DNA from: Psychrobacter nivimaris
GTDB taxonomy: Bacteria > Pseudomonadota > Gammaproteobacteria > Pseudomonadales > Moraxellaceae
DNA: 64,000 nucleotides
Reading direction: 5' to 3'
Assembly: GCF_009812035.1 (NCBI RefSeq)
Contig: NZ_VZIZ01000019.1
Location: 62,001 to 126,000 of the forward strand
A program made the translations under genes and the position numbers. Under the pieces are notes generated by a model. It was not told where the DNA came from, ran no database searches, and was given only the letters and a program-made list of their open reading frames with translations. Positions 18,280-28,855 of this stretch are shown one piece after another; position 1 is the stretch's first letter, and each line of letters begins with the position of its first letter.

Positions 18280-18364
18280 AAATACCGACCTTTAAATGTA
18301 AAGTTATGTAAATAAGAGCAGGTGTTAGCATTGATAAAGATGGATTTTTGTAATATATCAGGTA

Positions 18365-18421
18365 AAAAAAATCCTTCATTAGTTACATCCAGATTATGGA
18401 TATAGCTAACGAAGGACTTAA
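18365..18421 (-). terminator. Terminator downstream of lpxC
   Basis: Long hairpin with TCCTTCATTAG (left) against CTAACGAAGGA (right, one mismatch). On the minus strand it is followed by a run of eight T, so it ends lpxC transcripts. Confidence 0.75.
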
Positions 18422-18577
18422 AAACCATCTACAGCTTTTGTATTATGTGCCTTAACGGAAAATTCATATATTTATATAGACTATATATTCAAAATAAAGC
18501 ATATTATATAAATGTAATTATGAGCCGCCTATGTAATATTGCGTAAATGTTTCGATACTTCCTGTATATTCCTGTAT

Positions 18578-19495
18578 TTATCCTTCAATAACCAAATCAC
18601 TAAGTGGCAAATACTCGATAGGACAGGTTACATTGTCATCAAAAGTTACAATTTCAAAGTTATCTTCGTCAGACAGTATTTCACGTACCAATAAATTATT
18701 TAGAGCATGACCAGACTTATAGGCATTAAAGCGACCTAAAATTGGGTAGCCAATCAGATGCAAATCTCCCAAAGCATCTAAAATTTTATGACGGACAAAC
18801 TCATCATTAAAACGTAGGCCTTCGGCATTAAGTATGTTGGCATCATCAATAACGATGGCGTTTTCCATACTGCCGCCAAGTGCTAAGTTATTTTGACGTA
18901 GCGCTTCTATATCACGTAAAAACCCAAAGGTACGCGCAGTACTTAATTGTTCGATGAAATTCTGTGTAGAGAACTGCAACTGTGCATGCTGAAAGTTCTT
19001 ATCAAATGCAGGATGATCAAAATCAATTTCGAAATTTAATTCATACCCTTCATAAGGACGTAGCTCTGCCCACTTATCTTCTAGCTTTACTCGTACTGGA
19101 CGTATAATTTTAATAAACTTTTTAGCCGCTTCTTGCTCACAAAATCCTGCATCTAGTAAGAGCGCAACGAAAGGCGCAGCGCTACCATCCATAATTGGTA
19201 TCTCTGAAGCAGAGACCCGAACTAAAAGGTTGTCTACTCCTAGACCAGCGATGGCACTAAGCAGATGCTCAACCGTGCCCACTCGAGTACCACCAAATAC
19301 TAAGTTTGATGACATCATGGTGTCTTGCACCAAAAAAGCACTTGCTGGAATAGGCTCGCTGCCTACAATATCAGAGCGCTCGAAAACAATACCAGTATCA
19401 ACCGGCTGTGGATGAAACTCCAAGTCAACAGGCTGACCACTATGGAGACCAGTACCTGTAACGGCTATCGCTGTCTTTATGGTTCTTTGGTTCAT
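18578..19495 (-). CDS. lpxC: UDP-3-O-acyl-N-acetylglucosamine deacetylase
   Basis: LpxC performs the committed, zinc-dependent step of lipid A synthesis. The 305-residue length is normal. The start at 19495 gives MNQRTIKTAIAVTGTGLHSG, matching the family start; GAGAAGA lies upstream. Zinc and catalytic motifs are visible: a His in EHLLSAIAGLGVDN, HKILDALGDLHLIG, and GHALNNLL with the general base His. It closes the dcw cluster after ftsZ, as in E. coli, but has a terminator between it and ftsZ, so it needs its own promoter. Turnover by FtsH is expected from E. coli. Confidence 0.97.
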   Translation of the reverse strand: MNQRTIKTAIAVTGTGLHSGQPVDLEFHPQPVDTGIVFERSDIVGSEPIPASAFLVQDTMMSSNLVFGGTRVGTVEHLLSAIAGLGVDNLLVRVSASEIPIMDGSAAPFVALLLDAGFCEQEAAKKFIKIIRPVRVKLEDKWAELRPYEGYELNFEIDFDHPAFDKNFQHAQLQFSTQNFIEQLSTARTFGFLRDIEALRQNNLALGGSMENAIVIDDANILNAEGLRFNDEFVRHKILDALGDLHLIGYPILGRFNAYKSGHALNNLLVREILSDEDNFEIVTFDDNVTCPIEYLPLSDLVIEG

Positions 19496-19764
19496 GGCTG
19501 TCTTCTCACATATTTTGTTACAATTGACATAGTGTACCATTACCGACCCCTTATTCGCTATATATAAAAAGCGCTAATTTTCTTATCTCCTTGATTGATA
19601 ACACTTATCGTCAATATTATATTACTGATTTTTACTCTATATGACCTATCTAATGCTATAAAACAATGAGAATCATATAAACTTTGGAAAACTATAAATA
19701 CTTAAATCACATTGAAGATTGTCATAAGTTTTCTTATAGGACACTGTTCATTTTTCCTTAAACA

Positions 19765-19797
19765 CAAAAAAACCAGCATTAAAACGCTGGCTTTTTC
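19765..19797 (-). terminator. Terminator of ftsZ
   Basis: Stem CCAGC / GCTGG with flanking A and T tracts (ACCAGC...GCTGGC then TTTTT), between ftsZ and lpxC. The remaining about 270 bases up to the lpxC start (19496-19764) show no gene and should hold the lpxC promoter. Confidence 0.85.
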
Positions 19798-19820
19798 TTA
19801 CTCACAGTAAATTAGAATTA

Positions 19821-21026
19821 CTATTTATTCTGTTGACGCTTTAAGTAGTCTTGGATACTGTTTGTTTTCGTCTTAGGCTGCTCTTGAGGTGCACTTGCGC
19901 TAGGACGTGCAACGCTATCTTGATACTGCTGAGCTTGTGACTGCTTCTGACTATTTAAAGCGCTAGTATGCACATTAGGATCGACAGGTTGCGTGCTATT
20001 AACAGAAGGGACTGGTTGCTCTACTACTTCTGGCTCTTGACCTGCGTTTTCGTCTAATGTTAAGCCAGTTGCGATGACAGTTACATGTAAGTCGTCACCC
20101 ATTTTTTCATCAATCACAGAACCGTAGAAAATGTGAGCGTCGTCGATGTCAGTAATTTCTTCGACTATTGCACTGATTTTGCTCATCTCATCTAATGACA
20201 ATGACTCTGAAGAAATAACGTTAACCAGTAGACCTTTTGCATTTTCTAAACGCAAATCATCAAGTAGTGGTGATCTGATGGCTTTTTCAGTCGCTTGACG
20301 CGCACGATCATCACCGCTAGCACGGCCAATACCCATCATCGCATGACCTTTAGCAGTCATCGCCGTACGGATATCGTTAAAGTCAATGTTGATCATACCT
20401 TCGCTAGCGATGGTTTCCGCAATACCTTGAACGGCATGCAGCAATACATCATCCGCTTTTTTGAAAGCATCTTGCATAGAGATGTTGCCGTATACACTCA
20501 TTAATTTATCATTTGGAATCGTGATAATTGAGTCGACAAAGTTAGTCAGCTGCTCAATACCTGCTTTAGCAGCTTTGATACGCTTACCACCTTCGAATTT
20601 GAATGGCGTAGTCACAACAGCAACTGTTAATACTTCCATTTCTTTCGCAATACGAGCAACAACTGGCGCGGCGCCTGTACCAGTACCGCCGCCCATACCA
20701 GCAGTGATAAATACCATATCTGAGTGCTCAAGCAATGCGCGAATCGCTTCTTCTTCGCTCTCTGCTGCTTCACGACCGACTTCTGGATTTGCGCCTGCCC
20801 CTAGACCACGGTTCGTTTTTGCACCTAATTGCAGTTTGTGCGGTGCAGTAAGACGATCTAGCGCTTGTTTATCTGTATTGGCACAAACGAACGTTACACC
20901 TCTGATGCCTTGCTGTACCATATGTTCAACTGCATTACCGCCGCCGCCACCAACACCGAATACAGTGAAGCTTGCTTGGCCATTGTTTTGAAGCTGATTA
21001 TCATCTGGCATGGTGTATTTTGACAT
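19821..21026 (-). CDS. ftsZ: Cell division protein FtsZ
   Basis: FtsZ is the tubulin-like GTPase that forms the Z-ring. The 401-residue product has the N-terminal glycine-rich VFGVGGGGGNAVEHM, the tubulin signature GGGTGTGAAP (112-121) and the T7-loop region NIDFNDIRTAM. A Pro/Gln/Ser linker of about 65 residues follows, and then the FtsA/ZipA-binding tail SIQDYLKRQQ. The start is set at 21026 because GGAG lies upstream and the next residues align with the family; the open frame reaches to 21161 without support. The 265-base gap to ftsA is much wider than in E. coli. Confidence 0.98.
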   Translation of the reverse strand: MSKYTMPDDNQLQNNGQASFTVFGVGGGGGNAVEHMVQQGIRGVTFVCANTDKQALDRLTAPHKLQLGAKTNRGLGAGANPEVGREAAESEEEAIRALLEHSDMVFITAGMGGGTGTGAAPVVARIAKEMEVLTVAVVTTPFKFEGGKRIKAAKAGIEQLTNFVDSIITIPNDKLMSVYGNISMQDAFKKADDVLLHAVQGIAETIASEGMINIDFNDIRTAMTAKGHAMMGIGRASGDDRARQATEKAIRSPLLDDLRLENAKGLLVNVISSESLSLDEMSKISAIVEEITDIDDAHIFYGSVIDEKMGDDLHVTVIATGLTLDENAGQEPEVVEQPVPSVNSTQPVDPNVHTSALNSQKQSQAQQYQDSVARPSASAPQEQPKTKTNSIQDYLKRQQNK

Positions 21027-21291
21027 AAAAAAGATTCTCCAGTTGCAGATAGCGTGTAAGTCGATACATAGTAACGCACTCATGTGGCGCGCTATCGACA
21101 TACTATATATAAATGTATTTAAATAAAACAGGGTATGACTAAAATCGATCAGTATAGACAATAATATGTCATTATCACTTAATACTTTATTTTTAAAACG
21201 AATTTATTCGCAATGTTACTTTATTTTTTGCTTAACCAACTTAGAGACATTCCATAACGTATGGATGCTTTAGATATGAGGTTAAACAAGT

Positions 21292-22584
21292 CTATAATAT
21301 TTTCTTCAAAACATTTGCAAACCGTTGACCCGCACTCCGAAACACGCCTGATACTCGATTGTTTTGAATCGCTTCAGGTTCGCTTTTTTCGCTACGGCGG
21401 AATTGCTCACTCTGACTATATAGCAATGTGCCAAAAGCGGTCTGATAAGCACGATCATTTACTTGACTATTTAATAGCTTAAATGACTCGTCATTATCGA
21501 AATGATTATAAGCACTGATAGCAGGATGAGTATTGGTCAATACAACAGGCATTTTTAGTAGCTTTTTGGCAAAGGGTATCATACCTTTAATCGTACTACC
21601 GCCGCCAGTCAACACAATCCCTTTATCGATATAGCCTATCAAACCTGCTTCGTGTAATTGACGCGCTACTTCAGTGAATATCTGAACGTAACGAGCCTCA
21701 ATGATGCGTGCTAGGTTATAGATGCCAATATTGATTTCGTCGCCCGATCCTTGAGGCTTGAATAAAAAGAATGCGCTTGGATCGACACTATTAACATCTG
21801 CTGTACCATGAGACTTCTTCAGCTTTTCAGCTTCAATCATGGAAATACCAAAATCAGCTGAAATATCCATTGTCACTTCATGACTGCCTGTTGCTATACA
21901 ATGTGTAAAAATCAGTTTATTCTCTTTATACACACAAATGCTGGTCGTACTAGCACCGATATCGACCAAGCATACCCCTTGCTGGCGTTCCTCAGTCATC
22001 AAACTATACTCAGCACTGGTCACTGCATCGAAAACAATATGATCAATGCCGACGTCACAACTTTGCAATAGCTTTTGGATATTCTGACGGCTGGCAACAG
22101 GCATCATCATCATGTGGTACATCACGGTGATATTGTGTGCCATCATTTCGATGACATCATCCACCATAAAGTCTTGCTCATCGACATAAATACCTTGCTG
22201 ACAGCAATGCATCAAATAATAGTCAGATGATAAATCACGCGACTTTGCATTGGCCAATGCTTGTACCATGTCTTTGGCACGTACAACTTCATCTTCTACT
22301 TTGACCTCTCCAGCACTGTTTTTGCTAGATAGCTCAGGGGTCGCAAGCGTTAACCAAACACTATGCACACGGCAGTTAGCGGTGTCTTCTGCTTCTTGAA
22401 TAGCTTGCTTAATAGCACCTTGCAGACGTTCACGATGCTTTATTTGACCTTGATAAAAATCGCTGTTTTTAACTTGTCCTACGCCCAAAATACGAATGTC
22501 TTTTGCAGAGACAACATTGCCTATGACGACATATACTGCCGTGGCACTTAGATGGACAACAACCAGATTTTCATTATTTTTCAT
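21292..22584 (-). CDS. ftsA: Cell division protein FtsA
   Basis: FtsA is the actin-like membrane anchor of the Z-ring. The sequence shows the ATPase features: a phosphate-1 loop in LVVVHLSATAVYVVIGNV (with a less usual Ser/Thr pattern), the SHS2 (1C) domain near 85-160, VCLVDIGASTTSICVY for phosphate 2, and VLTGGGSTIKGM for the adenosine motif. The C-terminal amphipathic helix that binds the membrane is visible (SAGQRFANVLKKIL). The ATG at 22584 is preferred over a TTG at 22596; neither has a strong ribosome binding site. 164 bases separate it from ftsQ. Confidence 0.95.
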   Translation of the reverse strand: MKNNENLVVVHLSATAVYVVIGNVVSAKDIRILGVGQVKNSDFYQGQIKHRERLQGAIKQAIQEAEDTANCRVHSVWLTLATPELSSKNSAGEVKVEDEVVRAKDMVQALANAKSRDLSSDYYLMHCCQQGIYVDEQDFMVDDVIEMMAHNITVMYHMMMMPVASRQNIQKLLQSCDVGIDHIVFDAVTSAEYSLMTEERQQGVCLVDIGASTTSICVYKENKLIFTHCIATGSHEVTMDISADFGISMIEAEKLKKSHGTADVNSVDPSAFFLFKPQGSGDEINIGIYNLARIIEARYVQIFTEVARQLHEAGLIGYIDKGIVLTGGGSTIKGMIPFAKKLLKMPVVLTNTHPAISAYNHFDNDESFKLLNSQVNDRAYQTAFGTLLYSQSEQFRRSEKSEPEAIQNNRVSGVFRSAGQRFANVLKKIL

Positions 22585-22748
22585 GGTACCAGACAAATTA
22601 TCGCTAAATAGAAGAGCAAGTGATGCTCTTCTATTAAATCATTAAAAAAAGCGTTACTAATACGCTATGATGTTGTATATATTTTCTTCAAACTAAATAA
22701 ACCGTATTAGACCACATCGGTTATCTATAGATGTAGTGCTTACTTAGG

Positions 22749-23537
22749 CTATTCTGATTCAGCACTCTGTGTCACGTTCCAAGCGATGGTAAAGCCATTT
22801 TTATATCGTAAATCTACAGACTGTATTTCATTTCGACGCGTACTTAACTGATTGCCAAGCAGCTGGCTTAAATTCAGTAGTTTTTGCGCCGTATTTTCAT
22901 TGTCTACAATCACACGTAATCCATTGTCAAAGCGGATTAGCCAAGTCATTCTCGGTGACAGAATGATATCTTCGACCTGCATACCAAGCGGTGCATACCA
23001 ATCATTGACCTGCTGCATTTGTTGCATAATAACTGGCGCTTGAGACATCTCACCCTGTAAGGTCGCAAAACGTTCTTGTGTTAAATCTCTACTATCAGCA
23101 GGAACAAACACAGCGCCTTTTGCATCGACCAAACGTTCTGTACCAAAATTAGCAACTGCTTGCTTGGGTAATGCGTTGACGACGATGCCACGTTGCCAAT
23201 CACGAGAGATACTCACTTGGTCTACCCAAGCTAAACCCATCGTAATGTCTCGCAATGCTTGCAAATCAGAAGTAAAAAAGCTACTTACTTGCTGTTGCTC
23301 CATCACGTCTTGTAATGAGCGATATTGAGCAGCAGACAAACCTTGATTACTGACATAAATATTTGCTGGCGGTGCATCACGCAGCGCTTTGCCGCCCATC
23401 ATTAATATTAGCACTAGCAAACCTAAGACCAGTACCATAAATAGATACTTTACCGTTGCCGGTATTTGGATCTTAGATTTTGGGCGACCGGCTTTATCAC
23501 TCATCAAGTCAGTTACCTCGTTGACAGTTTGAGCCAT
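22749..23537 (-). CDS. ftsQ: Cell division protein FtsQ
   Basis: FtsQ is the bitopic inner-membrane scaffold of the divisome, binding FtsB/FtsL. The 262-residue protein has a short cytoplasmic, basic N terminus, one membrane helix (VKYLFMVLVLGLLVLILMMG, about 29-48), a POTRA domain (from YVSNQGLSAAQYRSL), and the beta domain ending in VDLRYKNGFTIAW. AGGT lies before the ATG at 23537. It lies between ddl and ftsA as in other gammaproteobacteria, but with gaps of 377 and 164 bases. Confidence 0.93.
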   Translation of the reverse strand: MAQTVNEVTDLMSDKAGRPKSKIQIPATVKYLFMVLVLGLLVLILMMGGKALRDAPPANIYVSNQGLSAAQYRSLQDVMEQQQVSSFFTSDLQALRDITMGLAWVDQVSISRDWQRGIVVNALPKQAVANFGTERLVDAKGAVFVPADSRDLTQERFATLQGEMSQAPVIMQQMQQVNDWYAPLGMQVEDIILSPRMTWLIRFDNGLRVIVDNENTAQKLLNLSQLLGNQLSTRRNEIQSVDLRYKNGFTIAWNVTQSAESE

Positions 23538-23914
23538 AACGACCTTTGTCCCTATATTTGCATAAAACTGATCATGCTATTTATTGATATAAATCTGCGT
23601 ATTTTTGGCAGAAGCTTATTAAGTCGATATGTTATCAAATTTTATTAAAAATATAGCTTATATACAGCGATTACGTTGATTTAAACGTAACATTTTTCTT
23701 AAATTATGAATAAGTTATCAGCTGTATTCACAAAACAACATAAATATCGCCGAAATAGACCTATTCTTACAATATTAACGTATTTTATGGTTAAACAATA
23801 GCCAAACACCAACTAGCAGCAGCGAATTTACACAAGTTTACACGAAGCTGTGGTATAGCAGCTCTAGTGACACAAAGAGTCATCACTATCTGCTCAATTT
23901 AGTTGATTTGACAG
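23538..23914. other. Gap between ddl and ftsQ in the dcw cluster
   Basis: About 377 AT-rich bases with no gene. In most gammaproteobacteria ddl and ftsQ nearly touch. The gap probably holds a promoter for ftsQ; none can be named with confidence. Confidence 0.45.
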
Positions 23915-24907
23915 TTATAGCGTTTGCGCCAAAATATGCCAGCATAGTGCATCAAAATCTAGTCCCCGAGCTTTGGCCGCCATCGGAACCAAACTGTGAC
24001 TGGTCATACCTGGTACGGTATTGATTTCGAGCAACCAAAAGTTGCCTGCTTCGTCTTGCATGGCATCGATACGCCCCCAGCCTTTTGCATCTACTGCACG
24101 AAATGCTGCAAGGCTTAAGTCTTGCAAGTGCTTTTCATCAGCAGCGCTCAATCCACAGGGGATGTAGTAACTGGTATCGTTACGATTATATTTGGCTTCA
24201 AAATCATAGAAATTAGTGATATCAGCTGGTTCGAGACGAATAACTGGATAGGCTTCGTCATCGATAATTACAATCGTAAATTCACGACCTGTAATCCAGC
24301 GCTCAGCCATCACCGCATCACCACATTCCACTGCAGTTGCATAAGCAGCAGGCAGTTCGTCAAGGTGGTTGACCTTGGTCATGCCAATGCTTGAACCTTC
24401 ATGAACTGGTTTAATGATAAGTGGCAAACCTAACATGTTAACCACTTGCTGCCAGTCAGTATCAGCCGTCAATAATGAAAATGGTGCAGTTGAGAGGCCG
24501 CAACCTTGCCACAGTTGCTTGGTACGTACTTTGTCCATACCTAGTGCAGACGCTAGAATCCCTGAACCAGTTTGCGGTATATCAAACCACTGTAATACGC
24601 CTTGCAACAAGCCATCTTCGCCGCCACGACCATGCAACACATTAAACACGCGGTCATATTTGCGTAGTTCAGTGATGTCTTGATGCTTTGGATCAAAGTG
24701 AGTGGCATCAACGCCTTGGTTTTGGAGCGCTTGTAATACTGCCGCACCACTGTCCAGAGACACGCTGCGCTCATTACTACTGCCACCATAAATAACGGCT
24801 ACTTTGCCAAACTGACTGGCGTCTTTTGTATGAGTCGTCGTGTCCAAAGATGTATCATTGATAGCGGCATTTTGAGTGCTATTATTGTCTTTATTATCAG
24901 TTGTCAT
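23915..24907 (-). CDS. ddl: D-alanine--D-alanine ligase
   Basis: Ddl joins two D-alanines with ATP for the peptidoglycan stem. The ATP-grasp fold is complete: the N-terminal VIYGGSSNERSVSLDSG motif, FNVLHGRGGEDGLLQG, the grasp loop HEGSSIGMTKV, and the C-terminal metal site LLEINTVPGMTSHSLVP. The 330-residue protein has a low-complexity Asn/Asp/Thr-rich N-terminal extension of about 33 residues that the family normally lacks. The start is the ATG at 24907, with GGGA upstream. It follows murC with a 23-base gap, so these two are co-transcribed. Confidence 0.96.
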   Translation of the reverse strand: MTTDNKDNNSTQNAAINDTSLDTTTHTKDASQFGKVAVIYGGSSNERSVSLDSGAAVLQALQNQGVDATHFDPKHQDITELRKYDRVFNVLHGRGGEDGLLQGVLQWFDIPQTGSGILASALGMDKVRTKQLWQGCGLSTAPFSLLTADTDWQQVVNMLGLPLIIKPVHEGSSIGMTKVNHLDELPAAYATAVECGDAVMAERWITGREFTIVIIDDEAYPVIRLEPADITNFYDFEAKYNRNDTSYYIPCGLSAADEKHLQDLSLAAFRAVDAKGWGRIDAMQDEAGNFWLLEINTVPGMTSHSLVPMAAKARGLDFDALCWHILAQTL

Positions 24908-24930
24908 GAGGATCGTCCCTAAATTTTAGC

Positions 24931-26370
24931 TTACTTAATATAAAGGTTATTGGCAGCCAAATCGATAGCAATTTGCCCGACATTACCAGCGCCTTGGGTA
25001 ATCAGCATATCGTTGGCTTTTAACAAACGTTGCATTACAGGGGCTAGATTGTCTTTATCAATAATAGTCGGTTCAACTTCACCGCGTAAACGGATACTGC
25101 GAGCTAGTGACTTGGTATCAGCGCCCGTAATCGGGTTCTCACCTGCTGAATAAACATCTAATAATAATAGCTCATCAACACTCGATAGCACTTCTACAAA
25201 ATCGTCGTAGCAATCACGGGTACGGCTATAACGATGCGGCTGAAATAGCATCACTAAACGACGATCAGGGAAGCTTTGACGAGCGGCTTTAATGGTCGCA
25301 TCAACTTCTTTTGGATGATGACCATAATCATCAATTAATAAGACATTGCCATCATCGATATCGACAGAGGCATGCTGCTCAAAACGACGACCCACGCCTT
25401 CAAATTTCTGCAGGGCGCGCTCAATCGCTGCATCATCGACGCCTTCGTCAGTCGCCATCGTGATGGCAGCAAGCGCGTTATAAACGTTATGTGTACCAGG
25501 AATGTTCAACGTCAGGCGTAATGGCTCACGGTCACGGCGCAATACGGTAAAGTGAGTTTTGGTTCCTTCTGTCACCAAGTCTACAGCTTGTACATCATTG
25601 AACGGCTCAAGACCAAAGGTCAATACTGGACGACCGATATCATCGATCATTGCATACAGTTCAGGGTCATCACCGCAAACCACTGCCAAACCGTAAAACG
25701 GCATATTTTGTAGAAACTGGATATAAGCGGCTTTTAATTTATCAAAGCTGTTTTCGTAGGTTTCCATATGGTCTTGGTCGATGTTGGTCACAATCGCGGC
25801 CATCGGATGCAATGACAAGAATGATGCATCAGACTCATCAGCTTCTGCTACTAAGAAACGGCTGCTACCCAATGCCGCGTTTTTGCCTGACGCATTTAAC
25901 TTACCGCCGATAACATAAGTAGGATCTAGCTGTCCTTCTGCCATCATCGTGGTGAGCAAACTGGTTGTCGTCGTTTTGCCATGCGCGCCAGCAACTGCGA
26001 TGCCATGACGATAGCGCATTAGCTCACCAAGCATATCGGCGCGGCGTACCACCGGCAGACGAGCTTCAAGCGCTGCTTTTACTTCAGGATTGCTACGATC
26101 AATCGCTGAAGAAACAACGATAACATCGGCATTGGCGATATTTTTGGAGTCATGGCCTATCGATATCTCGATGCCAATCTGCTGTAGACGCTTAGTCACC
26201 AAGCTTTCTGCGATGTCAGAACCACTGACCTGATAGCCTTGATTGTTCATTACCTCAGCGATACCGCACATGCCTGAGCCACCAATACCGATGAAATGCA
26301 AATGCTGGATACGGCGCATTTCTGGTATTTCAATCAAACGCTTAGGTAGAGCTTTCGCAGAGGTAGGCAT
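24931..26370 (-). CDS. murC: UDP-N-acetylmuramate--L-alanine ligase
   Basis: MurC adds L-alanine to UDP-MurNAc, the first residue of the wall peptide. The sequence shows the N-terminal UDP-binding motif [17 protein letters not shown] (about 25-41), the ATP loop [15 protein letters not shown] and the Mur-ligase C-terminal domain ([10 protein letters not shown]). Length 479 is typical. The start at 26370 has GAGAG upstream. It lies 66 bases after murG and 23 before ddl, in one minus-strand operon. murB, often nearby in other genera, is not here. Confidence 0.97.
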   Translation of the reverse strand: MPTSAKALPKRLIEIPEMRRIQHLHFIGIGGSGMCGIAEVMNNQGYQVSGSDIAESLVTKRLQQIGIEISIGHDSKNIANADVIVVSSAIDRSNPEVKAALEARLPVVRRADMLGELMRYRHGIAVAGAHGKTTTTSLLTTMMAEGQLDPTYVIGGKLNASGKNAALGSSRFLVAEADESDASFLSLHPMAAIVTNIDQDHMETYENSFDKLKAAYIQFLQNMPFYGLAVVCGDDPELYAMIDDIGRPVLTFGLEPFNDVQAVDLVTEGTKTHFTVLRRDREPLRLTLNIPGTHNVYNALAAITMATDEGVDDAAIERALQKFEGVGRRFEQHASVDIDDGNVLLIDDYGHHPKEVDATIKAARQSFPDRRLVMLFQPHRYSRTRDCYDDFVEVLSSVDELLLLDVYSAGENPITGADTKSLARSIRLRGEVEPTIIDKDNLAPVMQRLLKANDMLITQGAGNVGQIAIDLAANNLYIK

Positions 26371-26436
26371 AAGGATCTCTCTTTATTAAAGGTCAATAAA
26401 ACTTAGTAAATTCGAATAAGGGGTATAGATGACAGA

Positions 26437-27522
26437 CTATAGTGCTTGCCAAATGATATCAGCAACTTGCTTACTCGCACTACGGTTGGCTAAGGCATGG
26501 CCTTTTTTTGCCATGGCTAAGCATTTCTCTCGATTGAGTACGCCAAGCTCGTCACTTAGACTCTTGGCAGTTAGCTCTGACTGCGGTAATAGAATTGCCG
26601 CATCATGCGAGGTCAACGTGCGTGCATTAGCTGTTTGATGGTCATCCACTGCATGTGGCAATGGTACAAAAATAGCGGCAATTCCGACGTTTTGGATTTC
26701 GGTCACGGTCAACGCACCTGCGCGGCAAACAATGATGTCTGCCCAGTTATAAGCTGCAGCCATATCATTGATAAAGGGCTGTACAGTAAACTGATGGTTG
26801 TTTAGGTTTTGTGCGCTATAAGCTGCTTGCGTGGCTGCTTCATTGTTGCGTCCACACTGGTGTAGGACTTCAAATGGTTGATCTAGTAATGCTAACGCTT
26901 TTGGTACTGTATCATTTAATACCTGAGCGCCAAGTGAACCACCTACTACCAACAGCTTAAGCGGTGAACTGTCATTTACATCGTAGCGTACCGTTGGCTC
27001 TGCGACACCAGTAATGGCGTTACGCACAGGATTGCCCACTGTCTCAAGCTTGGCATCTTGCTGACTATTAGCAAAGGTATTCTCGAACGCTTGTAATGTT
27101 TTGGTCGACAGTTTAGATAGGTAGCGGTTGCTCATGCCAGCAATGGCATTTTGCTCATGGATAATCAATGGTGTGTTGGTCATGCGCGCAGCGATACCGC
27201 CAGGTGCAGTCACATAACCACCGAACCCAATGACCACGTCAATCTGATTACTACGAATCACTTTTACGGCTGCCATCGTCGCCGATAGCAGAGTCACAGG
27301 CAGCTTCAATAGGCGACCAACGCCTTTGCCACGAAGCCCTTGCATATTAATGGCATGAAAGGGATAACCTGCCGGCTCAACCAACCCATTTTCCATACCG
27401 TTTGGCGTTCCTAACCAATGAATCACCGCACCGCGCTGGGTCAGCTCGTCGCTCACTGCAAGCGCTGGAAAAACATGCCCGCCCGTACCAGCTGCCATCA
27501 TCAATATGTGCGGTGTTTTCAT
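26437..27522 (-). CDS. murG: UDP-GlcNAc:lipid I N-acetylglucosaminyltransferase
   Basis: MurG converts lipid I to lipid II on the cytoplasmic face of the membrane. The GT28 fold features are present: MAAGTGGHVFPALAVSDEL at the N terminus, FGGYVTAPGG, HEQNAIAGMSNR, the UDP-GlcNAc motif VVGGSLGAQVLND, and CRAGALTVTE. The 361-residue length is normal. AGGCAGG lies before the ATG at 27522. This is the first gene of the local dcw half-cluster; ftsW, murD, mraY and the rest of the cluster are not upstream. Confidence 0.97.
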   Translation of the reverse strand: MKTPHILMMAAGTGGHVFPALAVSDELTQRGAVIHWLGTPNGMENGLVEPAGYPFHAINMQGLRGKGVGRLLKLPVTLLSATMAAVKVIRSNQIDVVIGFGGYVTAPGGIAARMTNTPLIIHEQNAIAGMSNRYLSKLSTKTLQAFENTFANSQQDAKLETVGNPVRNAITGVAEPTVRYDVNDSSPLKLLVVGGSLGAQVLNDTVPKALALLDQPFEVLHQCGRNNEAATQAAYSAQNLNNHQFTVQPFINDMAAAYNWADIIVCRAGALTVTEIQNVGIAAIFVPLPHAVDDHQTANARTLTSHDAAILLPQSELTAKSLSDELGVLNREKCLAMAKKGHALANRSASKQVADIIWQAL

Positions 27523-27818
27523 GAACGCCTGCCTATCTTTACTTTATTTATATGAAGGGTTTATCTCACTGCGGCGGTAACAATTATGAAAAATAATGAC
27601 CTAGCCAAAGCCCGCATAGTATAGAGGAAATCATTGTCTTATATACAGTACTTTATGCAGCAAAAATAACAAAACTCCAAGCCATGATTGGTCACAGCTT
27701 GGCGTCGTGTAATACTAATAAATGGTAAGAAAAATCAATGACTAACAATACCTCAAAATATGGGTTTTACGTAGTCAAAACATTCCTGAACTCAAAACGT
27801 TCCTGAACATAGCTAAAG

Positions 27819-28790
27819 CTACGCAGTAAATTTATTCTCAATCGCCATGATAAAGTCGGTTGCGATATCTGTACCGCACTGGTCATCAATCTCACGTACG
27901 CATGTTGGGCTAGTAACGTTAATCTCAGTGATACGCCCACCGATCAAGTCTAGACCAACGAACATTAGGCCTTTTTCTTTGACGATTGGTGCCACAACTT
28001 CTGCTACTTGGCGTTCGATATCAGTCAATGGCATGGCAACACCGCTACCACCAGCTGCTAGATTACCACGGGTCTCGCCTTTGGTTGGAATACGGGCCAA
28101 ACTATAATCTACCACGACTCCATCGACGATTAATACGCGTTTGTCGCCTTCTTTGATTTCTGGCAAATAACGCTGCGCCATGATAGGCAAAGTCTCAAGC
28201 TCAGTCAGTACCTCTAACGTCACTCCGATGTTTGGGCTATCAGCAGTCAAACGGAAGATGCCAGTGCCGCCCATACCATCTAGTGGCTTGACGATGACGT
28301 CTTGTTGTTCAGCGATGAACTTACGAATGTGTGCTTGTTTGCTGGTCACAATCGTTGGGCTCATATAATCGCTAAACCACGTCGCAAATAGCTTCTCATT
28401 ACAGTCGCGAATCGCTTGTGGGTCATTGACCACGAGCACGCCTGCTGCTTTGGCATGGTCAAGCATATAAGTGGCATAAATAAAGCGCATATCAAACGGC
28501 GGATCTTTGCGCATCAAAATCACGTCATAGTCGCCGACTGGCCCTGTGCTTTTATCACCCAATGTATAGAAATCTGCAGGATCACGCTTTACTGTCAGTG
28601 GCTGCGTATCGACCATCAACTGACCACGGTCCAACCACAGGTCATGAATCTGACAGTAACCGAGCTGATGGCCACGGTCTTGAGCGGCCCACATCATAGC
28701 GAGACTGGTGTCTTTTTTATAATTGACCCGCTCGATAGGATCCATAATAACGAGTATTTTTAGCGACTTTTCTTGTTTTCGTTGGCTCAT
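27819..28790 (-). CDS. gshB: Glutathione synthase
   Basis: GshB joins gamma-glutamylcysteine and glycine with ATP. The product (about 323 residues) shows the family features: the N-terminal IMDPIERVNYKKDTSLAMM, the substrate-site strand VILMRKDPPFDMRFIYATY, and the ATP-grasp domain (KPLDGMGGTGIFRL, AGGSGVAMPLT, and the final VTSPTCVREID). The ATG at 28790 is preferred over a GTG at 28802 because it starts at the usual place. Glutathione is the ligand that gates KefB/KefC, present in this window as the antiporter at 1499. About 300 bases separate it from murG. Confidence 0.96.
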   Translation of the reverse strand: MSQRKQEKSLKILVIMDPIERVNYKKDTSLAMMWAAQDRGHQLGYCQIHDLWLDRGQLMVDTQPLTVKRDPADFYTLGDKSTGPVGDYDVILMRKDPPFDMRFIYATYMLDHAKAAGVLVVNDPQAIRDCNEKLFATWFSDYMSPTIVTSKQAHIRKFIAEQQDVIVKPLDGMGGTGIFRLTADSPNIGVTLEVLTELETLPIMAQRYLPEIKEGDKRVLIVDGVVVDYSLARIPTKGETRGNLAAGGSGVAMPLTDIERQVAEVVAPIVKEKGLMFVGLDLIGGRITEINVTSPTCVREIDDQCGTDIATDFIMAIENKFTA

Positions 28791-28855
28791 GATAAGACTC
28801 ACTTACGTTATATTATTAATATGAAACACACCTATTAAACAACATCAGTGCCCAA

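Noticed and set aside
20461-20991. Long plus-strand frame inside ftsZ
   Set aside because: Antisense shadow of the conserved ftsZ coding sequence.
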